Assembly: GCF_019091455.1 (NCBI RefSeq)
Contig: NZ_JAGXJN010000042.1
Span: 1 to 64,000, forward strand
Length of the DNA: 64,000 nucleotides
Reading direction: 5' to 3'
Source: Chitinophaga sp. GbtcB8
Lineage (GTDB): Bacteria > Bacteroidota > Bacteroidia > Chitinophagales > Chitinophagaceae
A program made the translations under genes and the position numbers. Below, piece by piece: positions 9,122 through 17,307 of the stretch. The notes beneath the pieces were generated by a model, which ran no database searches, was not told where the DNA came from, and worked only from the letters and a program-made list of their open reading frames with translations. Positions within the stretch are counted from its first letter, which is position 1. Each line of letters opens with the position of its first letter.

Positions 9122-11197
9122 TTATGCCGGGTTACTTAACGACATGGTATAGGCATGGATAGCTGTTTGCGCATTCACGCCCGGGCCTTCTGCCGGTGCA
9201 GGTACCGGAATGTTCTGAATGCTGGCATCCAGCCTTACGGCATTGGTATTATCTGCCAGCTGCAGGTGTATGATCTCTTTAGCCTGCTGCTGTAAAGCGG
9301 CGTCGTATAAGGGAAAGCATACTTCAATGCGGCGGTGCAGGTTACGGTTCATCCAGTCGGCTGAGCCCATGTACACCTCTTCCCGGCCATTGTTATGGAA
9401 AATGAACACGCGGGCATGTTCCAGGAAACGGTCTACTATACGCGTTACCGTTATATTCACACTTTCCGGCAGCTCGGGGCGCAGGCAGCAAATGCTGCGC
9501 ACGATCAGCTGCACCTGTACGCCTGCCTGCCCGGCCTCATACAGCTTGGCGATCATTTGTTTTTCCTGCAGGTTATTGAGCTTAATGGTAATGCGTGCCT
9601 CCTTACCTGCTTTGGCATTTTCAATTTCCCGGTCAATGAGCTCCGTAAAACGGGCTACCAGGTTAAACTGGGCTACCAGCAGGTGTTTGAACGTCATAAA
9701 GCCATACTCCTTGGGCTGTTCCCGGCTTTGCAGGTACAGGAACAGCAGCTCCATTTCCCGGGTAATATCCGGATGGGCGGTCAGCAGCACATGATCAGTA
9801 TAAAAGCGGGCGGTGCTTTCATTAAAGTTACCGGTGGCCATCAGCCCCATATAATCCCATTGGTGGCCGCGTTTGCGTTTTACCAGCGCGGTTTTGGCAT
9901 GCACCTTCAGCCCGGGTATGCTGTATACGATCTTTACCCCGGCTTCCTTCATTTTTTTAGACCAGCGGATGTTATTCTCCTCATCAAACCTGGCTTTCAA
10001 TTCCACAAACACGGTTACCTGTTTGCCATTACGGGCAGCGCTGATCAAAGCGCTGGCTATCAGGGAGCCGGAGGCTATACGGTATAAGGTAACGTAGATC
10101 TCCCGCACATCCGGGTCAGCGGCGGCTTCATTAAAAAAGCGCAGTATATAATCATACCGCTGGTAAGGCACATGCAGCAATACATCCTGCTGCATAACGG
10201 CATCCAATATACGCGGTGCATTTTCCAGCACCGGTACCCTTGCCGGGGGCAGCTTGCCATAGGTAAGCGCAGGCGCTTTAACAGGCATGGGCAGGTCCGC
10301 CAGGTCTTTCAGGTTATGATAACAGCCGCCGGCTACCGGCTCGCCGGGTTGTATGTTAAAGTAGGCTACCAGGTAGTGCAGGGCAGCTTCCGGCATAACA
10401 GCATCATACAAAAAGCGGGTGGGAATACCCAGCTCTCTTTTTTTGATCATGGTTTCCACCTGCTCCAGCACATCCCCTTTCAGCTCATTCATATCTGCTT
10501 CTGCGTCCCGGGTTATTTTAATGCTGTAACAGCCGGTAACGGTATATTCCGGGAACAGGAAGCTGATGTTTTCGCGGATCACATCATCCAGCATGGCAAT
10601 GTAATACACATCCTCCTGCGGGGGCAGCTCCATAAAACGGGGCAGGTGCTGGCTGGGAATATTCACTACTGCGTAGCGCTGCTTATCCGGGTTATTGTCC
10701 GGTGTAAGGGTTACCACCAGGTACAGCATGTTATTTTCCAGGAAAAAATTCTGTTTGCGGTGCAGCCATACGGGCTGCAGGTAAGCCAATACCCGGGTAA
10801 GGAAATATTCTTTCAGGAAGGGATGGTGCACTTCCGGTATGGCTTCTTTATAATATAAATGTACCTGCTGGCGGTTCAGCTCCGGCAGCAGGGTTTGCGT
10901 TAGTATGGTACCAAACTCCTGCTGCTGGCGGTCTATTTCATGCTGTATGGCATGCAGGGTTTCTTCAGATACAGGCTCCTCCCCTGCTACGCCGGGATCT
11001 TTCCTTAACAGGTGGTTTACGGCCAGCACAGCGGGCATACGCACCCGGAAAAACTCATCGAGGTTAGAAGAAAAGATGGACAGGAAACGGATACGTTCGT
11101 ATAAGGGTACCCGTTGGTCTTTGGCCATGCATAACACCCGGTAGTTAAATGAAAGCCAGCTCAGATCACGATCGTATAAAGGAACTTCGATTGCCAT
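9122..11197 (-). CDS. ppk1: Polyphosphate kinase 1
   Basis: This enzyme reversibly polymerises the terminal phosphate of ATP into inorganic polyphosphate. The 691-residue product matches PPK1. The N domain begins with YDRDLSWLSFNYRVL. The phosphorylated histidine is His433 in the KVHAKTALV motif, and the second conserved histidine is His594 in RFLEHARVFIF. The ATP-binding Arg region LYRIA (about 371-375) and GSADWMNRNLHRRIE (611-625) are also present. The gene follows the HD-PycTM gene on the same strand with a 22-base gap, so the two are probably co-transcribed. Confidence 0.96.
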   Translation of the reverse strand: MAIEVPLYDRDLSWLSFNYRVLCMAKDQRVPLYERIRFLSIFSSNLDEFFRVRMPAVLAVNHLLRKDPGVAGEEPVSEETLHAIQHEIDRQQQEFGTILTQTLLPELNRQQVHLYYKEAIPEVHHPFLKEYFLTRVLAYLQPVWLHRKQNFFLENNMLYLVVTLTPDNNPDKQRYAVVNIPSQHLPRFMELPPQEDVYYIAMLDDVIRENISFLFPEYTVTGCYSIKITRDAEADMNELKGDVLEQVETMIKKRELGIPTRFLYDAVMPEAALHYLVAYFNIQPGEPVAGGCYHNLKDLADLPMPVKAPALTYGKLPPARVPVLENAPRILDAVMQQDVLLHVPYQRYDYILRFFNEAAADPDVREIYVTLYRIASGSLIASALISAARNGKQVTVFVELKARFDEENNIRWSKKMKEAGVKIVYSIPGLKVHAKTALVKRKRGHQWDYMGLMATGNFNESTARFYTDHVLLTAHPDITREMELLFLYLQSREQPKEYGFMTFKHLLVAQFNLVARFTELIDREIENAKAGKEARITIKLNNLQEKQMIAKLYEAGQAGVQVQLIVRSICCLRPELPESVNITVTRIVDRFLEHARVFIFHNNGREEVYMGSADWMNRNLHRRIEVCFPLYDAALQQQAKEIIHLQLADNTNAVRLDASIQNIPVPAPAEGPGVNAQTAIHAYTMSLSNPA

Positions 11198-11219
11198 GCT
11201 AAAAAATAAAAATGAAAAA

Positions 11220-12482
11220 CTACTCCTTTACCGGGAAGAAGATAACTGCAATAATGAAGGCCATTACGGAAATGATGAGCCCAAACATAAAAATGTTGTA
11301 GGCAATACGCAACAGGCGGTATTTCTGTCCCAGCACCACGCCCAGGTGATAAATATCCTGGATCATGCTGCCATACAGGAAATCAGCATCCTGCATCATT
11401 TGCTGCATACCCCAGCTGTATTCTTCCAGGCCCATGCCGTGGAAGTTGCCAAAGAACAACAGGTTGGTTTTTTTCTTTTCAATATCCTCCCGGGTAAAAC
11501 GGCCCTGTGTAATATTGGGCCGGGTGGCCAGCACGGAATATATGATAGTAACCACGCTGGTGGCCAGCAGTATAAAGGAGGGTATGATGAGGTTCGGGTT
11601 ATCTTCCAGCTTACGCAGGAGTACTGATAACAGGATGGAGATGATAATAGAGTTGGTGGAGATCATGATATGCGCCTTGCTGTCGGCCATGGAGCTCAAC
11701 CGGATATGATTGGTGGAGGTCATGCGGAACATGGTTTCAATACCTCTGTCCGGCTTCTTGGGCTTTTTCTCCTTTTCCTGCTCTTTATCCTTATCCTTGT
11801 CTTTTTCTTTTTTGTCTTTTTCTTTATGTGTGGCCACTGCTTCGTTGTTATGTATGATCTGTAAAGGTTCTCCGTCCTCTGACTTTTTCTCCAGCTTGCG
11901 CCGCAGCCAGCGGATGTTCTCATCCTTCTGCTGTTTGTTCAGCACGCGGCAATAATCTGTAAAATACTGATGGCCTTCCAGGAACAGGAGGTTATTGGCC
12001 GTCCAGGTAACACCGGGTATATGCTGGCCTGTAACCGCTTCTGCTTCCTGCCGCATTAATTTACTACGTTCCTTATAATGTTTGGAGCCCAGGTGGAACA
12101 GGTCTGCATCACAGACGATCTGCTGCAACAGGTTATGCGGCGACTGGGGCATTTTGGTAGCCATAATACAATCCACTACCTGCTGCTGTACGGGCGCCGG
12201 TACCTGCCGGCTGTTCATAAATTCCCGTGCCATGGCGGCGCCGTTTTCTTCATGTTCTTTAGACTGGCCCATTAAATAACCCGTATCATGAAACCAGGCG
12301 GCTACCATTACTACCATCAGGTCCTGTTCCTGCAACCGGTAATGAGAAGCTATCTGGTCCGCTGCCTGTACTACCTGCTGGGTATGCAGTAAGTTGTGAT
12401 AAACCAGGTTTGGATGCGGATGTTGCTGATATTGTGTCTTAACATATTGGCCGGCTGCTTCAATGAGAGAACCTGTTTGCAT
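11220..12482 (-). CDS. HD-domain phosphohydrolase fused to a Pycsar-effector-like membrane domain (PycTM)
   Basis: The 420-residue product has an HD domain (about residues 20-200). Candidate metal ligands are His33, the His65-Asp66 pair in AAWFHDTGY, His77, and Asp in VCDADLFHLG. A very charged Lys/Glu/Asp linker (about 215-245) follows, then a C-terminal region with two hydrophobic helix blocks. Its start (RMTSTNHIRLSSMADSKAHIMISTN) fits the PycTM effector domain of Pycsar cyclic-pyrimidine defence systems. The ATG at 12482 is preferred to a TTG three codons upstream. No nucleotide cyclase lies nearby; ppk1 is directly downstream. It may sense or hydrolyse a nucleotide signal. The domain match is from memory of family patterns. 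Confidence 0.8.
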   Translation of the reverse strand: MQTGSLIEAAGQYVKTQYQQHPHPNLVYHNLLHTQQVVQAADQIASHYRLQEQDLMVVMVAAWFHDTGYLMGQSKEHEENGAAMAREFMNSRQVPAPVQQQVVDCIMATKMPQSPHNLLQQIVCDADLFHLGSKHYKERSKLMRQEAEAVTGQHIPGVTWTANNLLFLEGHQYFTDYCRVLNKQQKDENIRWLRRKLEKKSEDGEPLQIIHNNEAVATHKEKDKKEKDKDKDKEQEKEKKPKKPDRGIETMFRMTSTNHIRLSSMADSKAHIMISTNSIIISILLSVLLRKLEDNPNLIIPSFILLATSVVTIIYSVLATRPNITQGRFTREDIEKKKTNLLFFGNFHGMGLEEYSWGMQQMMQDADFLYGSMIQDIYHLGVVLGQKYRLLRIAYNIFMFGLIISVMAFIIAVIFFPVKE

Positions 12483-12638
12483 AAATAACAATTCTGAAGA
12501 ACAGCAAGTTACTGCATTTTTGATTTAAATTTACCCGTAAATTGAAGAACCGCCTTAACGCCTAACGCATAATGTTGCACGCTAACCTGTAGTACCGGCG
12601 GCATTCGTGTTAAGCATCGGCACAAGCATTCATGTATT

Positions 12639-13484
12639 ATGAGCATACGCCTTACCCTGATATTATCACTGGCCTTTATTTCCTGCAATGCCTTCAGTGA
12701 CCGGCAGGACCGCCAATATCAATCCCCCAAGGGTTATAAACTTACGGAACCCCACCGGTACCGTGTCAGGGAGTCTATGCAGGAAATATCCGGTATTGTG
12801 CTGGACCCCGATGAGCGCCATATTTACTCCATTAATGATGAACAGGGCAAAATATTTGTTGTTGATGTGAATACGGACAAGCCCTACCCTACCACCAAAT
12901 TCGGCAAAAGCGGTGATTATGAAGACCTGGTGAAGACCAACCAGGGCTGGTTTGTGCTCAAAAGCAACGGCATCCTGTTCCATGTGCATGATATGTTCAC
13001 GGACAGCGTATCTGCCACTGAATACAAGTTCTCCAAAAAAGGCAAGCAGGAGTTTGAAAGCGTTTATGTGGATACCCCTTCCAACAGCGTGATCATGATC
13101 TGTAAAGATTGCCCGGAAGATAAGAATGAATCTGTATCCAGCGCCTACCGCTTCCGGCTGGATAACCTGCAGTTTGATAAGGAAGCCGCCTACCACCTGA
13201 GCGTGGATGATATTGAAAGGCTGGCAGGTATTGAGATCAATCATTTCCGGCCTTCTGCCGCAGCCATGCACCCCATAGAGCATCGTTTGTACATTATATC
13301 CTCCATTAACCGCCTGCTGGTAATTGCCAGCCGGGAAGGCAAGATACAGGAGGTATACCACCTGAAGCATAAGCTGTTCAATCAACCGGAAGGCATTTCC
13401 TTTGCACCCAACGGGGATATGTATGTTTCAAATGAGGCAGGAGACGGTGTAGCGGACATTTTAAAATTCAGCTACAAACCATAG
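12639..13484 (+). CDS. Lipoprotein of the SdiA-regulated (YjiK-like) beta-propeller family
   Basis: The 281-residue product has a lipoprotein signal peptide with the lipobox FISC (Cys16). Its propeller-type repeats fit the SdiA-regulated family: QEISGIVLDPDERHIYSINDEQGKIFVVD near 48-76, GDYEDLVKT near 92-100, and FNQPEGISFAPNGDMYVSNEAGDG near 246-270. These are membrane-anchored proteins of unclear role, possibly binding phospholipid or DNA-like polymers. It is divergent from the HD-PycTM gene, with 156 bases between them that must hold both promoters. The hairpin at 13525 follows. Confidence 0.8.
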   Translation: MSIRLTLILSLAFISCNAFSDRQDRQYQSPKGYKLTEPHRYRVRESMQEISGIVLDPDERHIYSINDEQGKIFVVDVNTDKPYPTTKFGKSGDYEDLVKTNQGWFVLKSNGILFHVHDMFTDSVSATEYKFSKKGKQEFESVYVDTPSNSVIMICKDCPEDKNESVSSAYRFRLDNLQFDKEAAYHLSVDDIERLAGIEINHFRPSAAAMHPIEHRLYIISSINRLLVIASREGKIQEVYHLKHKLFNQPEGISFAPNGDMYVSNEAGDGVADILKFSYKP

Positions 13485-13524
13485 TAGATCATACACCGGA
13501 AACATTAAATCATCCATCGAAAAA

Positions 13525-13552
13525 CTAAGGCCTGTGTATGGCCTTAGCTATT
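13525..13552 (+). terminator. Hairpin after the SdiA-regulated-type gene
   Basis: CTAAGGCC (13525-13532) pairs with GGCCTTAG (13540-13547) around a 7-base loop. The T run is weak. It lies 40 bases after the stop and before the next start. Confidence 0.55.
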
Positions 13553-13588
13553 GATGCCAACCAACGTATCGCTTAAAACCAACATCCC

Positions 13589-16500
13589 ATGCTGCGGAAA
13601 TTTACTTTATTGTTGATAGCTGCCGGCTGTAGCGCTTTAGCGCATGCACAGACGGATAGCGTATTGCAACGTATTATACTGATAGGCGATGCAGGCGAGC
13701 TGCACCAGGATGGCCACAACCCGGTGGTGGATGCTGTGCGCAGGCAATTCAATATGCAGGATGCACGTAATACCGTGCTTTACCTGGGCGATAACGTATA
13801 CCCGTACGGGTTACCCGATGAAACGGCGCCCCGTTACCCCCTTTCCAAAGAAATACTCGATTACCAGGTGAACCTGGTGCGTAACCAGGCCGCACAGGCC
13901 ATTTTTGTTCCCGGCAACCATGACTGGGCCAAAGGCAAACCCAATGGCTGGGAAACCATCCTCAATGAACAGCAGTATGTGGATGGCCAGCAGCTGCCCA
14001 ATGTGCGTTTTTTGCCGCAGGATGGCTGCCCCGGGCCGGTAGAAGTGCACATCAGCGATAATGTAACCCTGATCGTAATGGATAGTGAATGGTGGCTGTT
14101 CCCCTATGCAAAACCGGGCGCCAACTCAGCCTGCGACTGTAAGGATAAAGTAGAGGTGATGGCGGCCCTGCATGATATTGTAAACCGTAATGCCGGTAAG
14201 CTGCTGGTGTTTGCCACCCACCACCCTTTGCGCAGCCATGGCATACATGGCGGTTACTACACCATTAAACAACATATTTTTCCTTTTACCGACCTGAAGC
14301 CCTCTTTATACATACCGCTGCCGGTAATAGGCTCCATTTATCCTTTGGCCCGCGGCGTGTTTGGCAGCATACAGGACCTGCCCCACCCGGAGTACCAGCA
14401 AATGGTAAAAGGTATTGAAGAAGCTTTTAAAGGCCATGGCCCCTCTGTATTTGTGGCCGGCCATGACCATGCGCTGCAGCTGCTGCAGGATGGGCAGGAT
14501 TATTACGTGGTAAGCGGCAGCGGCGCCAAACAGGACCGGGTGAAGATGGGCAAAAACTCCAGATACGCTACTTCCGGTAATGGCTTTAGCGCCCTGGAAC
14601 TTATGCAGGACGGTACTTTGCGCATACGGTACTACCTTATAGACAAGCTGCCCCAGCCCGTATATGCAGCCAACCTGTTTAACATACAAACTATAAAACG
14701 TGCAGCCGTTTCCGGTACCCCGGCATCCGCATTACCGGCAGCCATTAAAGTGGCTGCTGATACGCGGTATGAAAAAGCCAGCAGCCTGCAGCGTTTCTGG
14801 TTAGGCAATAACTACCGCAACGTATGGGCTGCCCCGCTGAACTTCCCCGTGTTTGATATTCATAAGGAAAAAGACGGCCTGAAAATACTGAAGCGCGGCG
14901 GCGGCATGCAAACCCGCTCCCTGCGGCTGGAGGATAAAGAAGGGAATGAGTGGGTATTACGCTCCCTGAAAAAAGACCCGCGCAATGCGCTGCCGGAAGA
15001 GCTGCGGCAAACCGTGGCCCTGGAAGTGGTGCAGGACCAGATCTCTGCCTCCAACCCATATGCGCCGCCGGTAGTAAGCGCCCTGGCTGAAGCTGCAGGC
15101 GTACCACATGCCAACCCCGCCTTTGTATACCTGCCAAAAGATACTTCCCTTGGAATATATGAAAATGATTTTGGGGGTGATGTGTACCTGTTTGAAGAGC
15201 GGGAGCCGGTAAAGGATAAAACCTATAACACGGAAAAACTGCTGGATCAGATCCAAAGCGATAATGATAACCGTGTGGACCAGGAAGCGGTATTACATGC
15301 CCGCCTGCTGGATATGCTGATAGGCGACTGGGACCGCCATGACGACCAGTGGCGCTGGGGCGTAGTGAAAAAAGGGAAGGACAAGGGTAAAGATTTTTAC
15401 CCCATTCCCCGCGACCGTGATCAGGCCTTTTTTGTGAATGAAGGCGTATTACCGCGCATAGCCTCCCGGCGCTGGATCATGCCCAAGTTTCAGGGCTTCC
15501 GCGCACACTTCCAGGATATTGAAGGGCTGGGCTTTAATGCCCGCTACTTTGACCGCTCTTTCCTGAACACTTTGAGCCAGGATGACTGGCAACAGCATGC
15601 CCACCAGCTGGTGCAGCAAATGAGCGACAGTGTAATACAGGATGCGGTGCACCATTTCCCGGATACCGTACGCCTGCTGGCAGGCGACAGAACCATTGCC
15701 GGGTTAAAAGGCCGGCGCGCTGTGCTGGAAAAAGAAGGATTGAAATACTACCGCTTCCTTTCCAAAGAGGTGGATATACCCGGCACCAAGAAAAATGAGC
15801 TGTTCTCCATTCAAAAATTAGAGAACGGGAAGGTGGCTGTAACCAGCTATAAGATCAGCAAAGATGGGGAAACAGAACAACCCATTTATTCCCGCACCTT
15901 TGACCCTGACGTTACCAAAGAGGTGCGTGTATTTGGCCTGGGCGGTAATGACCGTTTTGTAGTAACGGGGCAAAACAGCACGCCTATACGCATTCGCTTA
16001 ATTGGCGGTAAAAATGAAGATACTTATGTGGATAGCTCCGGTACCGGTGGCAAGCGGATCCTGATATACGATCTGAAACAAGGTAAGGACAGCTTTGACC
16101 TGAACCGTAATGATAAACGGATGCTCTCCTCCAGCCCGGATGTGATCCGTTACAACCGGATGGCGTTTAAATACGATAAGCTGATGCCGCTGGCTACCGC
16201 AGCCTTTAACAAGGATGACGGGGTGCTGCTGGGGCTGGGCTTCCAGTACACAAAACAAGGTTTCCGTAAAGAGCCTTTTGCCGTACGGCATACCTTTACA
16301 GCCGGCCATGCGCTGGCTACCAAGGCATTCCAGTTCCGCTACCTGGGCGAATTCACGGACTTTATTGGCAGCACAGACCTTTCACTGGCAGCCAGCGCCA
16401 AAGCGCCACATAATACCACCAACTTCTTTGGGCTGGGTAATGAAACCGTGTTTGATGAAACCGGGGGAAAGGATATCTGGTACTACCGTTCCCGTTATAA

Positions 16501-17233
16501 CCTGTATAATGCAGAGGCTTTGCTGAAAAGCAAGCTGGCTTCCAGCTTACAGTTCTTTTACGGCCCCAGCTTTACTTATTATGCGTTGGATAAAGATGAG
16601 AACAGCGACCGGTATGTGAGCAAGTTTCCGCAGAATGGGCTGGATTCCATAGGCGTGTATGCTACCAAACAATACGCCGGCCTGCGGGTGGGTTTGCAGA
16701 TAGACACCCGTAACAATGATATACTACCCTCCCGCGGTATCCTGTGGACCACCAGCCTGCTTGGCAACCAGGGCCTGAACCAGGAGCAGCACCATTACCT
16801 GCAGCTGCAGTCAGACATGAGCATTTACACCAGCTTTAACGTGCCGGCCAATCTGGTATTTGTAACCCGCTTTGGCGGCGGCGTTATATGGGGGCATTAT
16901 GAATTTTTCCAGGCCATGATGCTGGGCGGCGTGCAAAACCTGCGCGGCTACCGCAATAACCGCTTTGCGGGCAACAGCATGGTGTATAACAATACGGAGC
17001 TGCGCCTGCGGCTGTTCCAGTTCCGCTCTTACCTGTTCCCCGCTACGGTAGGTTTAATTGCCTATAATGATGTGGGACGTGTATGGGCAAAAGGCGAAAG
17101 CTCCGGTACATGGCATGATGGGTATGGCGGCGGCTTATATTGCTCACCGGTGAATATGTTCATTATTACCGCTACGGTGGCTAACTCACCGGAGGGGCTG
17201 CTGCCTTACATTACATTTGGTTTCAAGTTCTAA
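13589..17233 (+). CDS. Metallophosphoesterase fused to a C-terminal outer-membrane beta-barrel
   Basis: The 1214-residue protein starts with a signal peptide (1-20, ending AHA-Q). A calcineurin-like phosphoesterase domain follows with the metal motifs GDAGE (Asp34), GDN (Asp68), GNHD (Asn110-His111), THHPLRSHG and AGHDHAL. Residues about 420-700 form a middle domain containing DRDQAFF and GDWDRHDDQWRWG. The C-terminal 350 residues look like a BamA/TamA-type (surface antigen) barrel and end in a terminal aromatic, ITFGFKF. Such fusions occur widely in Bacteroidota. The barrel probably displays a phosphoesterase at the outer membrane; the substrate is unknown. A strong terminator follows. Confidence 0.88.
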   Translation: MLRKFTLLLIAAGCSALAHAQTDSVLQRIILIGDAGELHQDGHNPVVDAVRRQFNMQDARNTVLYLGDNVYPYGLPDETAPRYPLSKEILDYQVNLVRNQAAQAIFVPGNHDWAKGKPNGWETILNEQQYVDGQQLPNVRFLPQDGCPGPVEVHISDNVTLIVMDSEWWLFPYAKPGANSACDCKDKVEVMAALHDIVNRNAGKLLVFATHHPLRSHGIHGGYYTIKQHIFPFTDLKPSLYIPLPVIGSIYPLARGVFGSIQDLPHPEYQQMVKGIEEAFKGHGPSVFVAGHDHALQLLQDGQDYYVVSGSGAKQDRVKMGKNSRYATSGNGFSALELMQDGTLRIRYYLIDKLPQPVYAANLFNIQTIKRAAVSGTPASALPAAIKVAADTRYEKASSLQRFWLGNNYRNVWAAPLNFPVFDIHKEKDGLKILKRGGGMQTRSLRLEDKEGNEWVLRSLKKDPRNALPEELRQTVALEVVQDQISASNPYAPPVVSALAEAAGVPHANPAFVYLPKDTSLGIYENDFGGDVYLFEEREPVKDKTYNTEKLLDQIQSDNDNRVDQEAVLHARLLDMLIGDWDRHDDQWRWGVVKKGKDKGKDFYPIPRDRDQAFFVNEGVLPRIASRRWIMPKFQGFRAHFQDIEGLGFNARYFDRSFLNTLSQDDWQQHAHQLVQQMSDSVIQDAVHHFPDTVRLLAGDRTIAGLKGRRAVLEKEGLKYYRFLSKEVDIPGTKKNELFSIQKLENGKVAVTSYKISKDGETEQPIYSRTFDPDVTKEVRVFGLGGNDRFVVTGQNSTPIRIRLIGGKNEDTYVDSSGTGGKRILIYDLKQGKDSFDLNRNDKRMLSSSPDVIRYNRMAFKYDKLMPLATAAFNKDDGVLLGLGFQYTKQGFRKEPFAVRHTFTAGHALATKAFQFRYLGEFTDFIGSTDLSLAASAKAPHNTTNFFGLGNETVFDETGGKDIWYYRSRYNLYNAEALLKSKLASSLQFFYGPSFTYYALDKDENSDRYVSKFPQNGLDSIGVYATKQYAGLRVGLQIDTRNNDILPSRGILWTTSLLGNQGLNQEQHHYLQLQSDMSIYTSFNVPANLVFVTRFGGGVIWGHYEFFQAMMLGGVQNLRGYRNNRFAGNSMVYNNTELRLRLFQFRSYLFPATVGLIAYNDVGRVWAKGESSGTWHDGYGGGLYCSPVNMFIITATVANSPEGLLPYITFGFKF

Positions 17234-17251
17234 GCGCTTTATATAATAAAG

Positions 17252-17287
17252 AAGCCCCGTGTAGCTTATACTGCACGGGGCTTTTAA
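17252..17287. terminator. Strong hairpin terminator between convergent genes
   Basis: AAGCCCCGTG (17252-17261) and CACGGGGCTT (17274-17283) form a perfect 10-bp stem with a T-rich tail. It lies between the metallophosphoesterase fusion and the GAF protein, which are transcribed toward each other. Confidence 0.88.
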
Positions 17288-17307
17288 TTTATGGTGTATA
17301 ACCAGCC

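Noticed and set aside
11220..12482. Complete Pycsar defence system
   Set aside because: No pyrimidine cyclase gene lies near; only a PycTM-like domain is present.
12483..12491. TTG start for the HD-PycTM gene
   Set aside because: The ATG three codons later is closer to normal usage.
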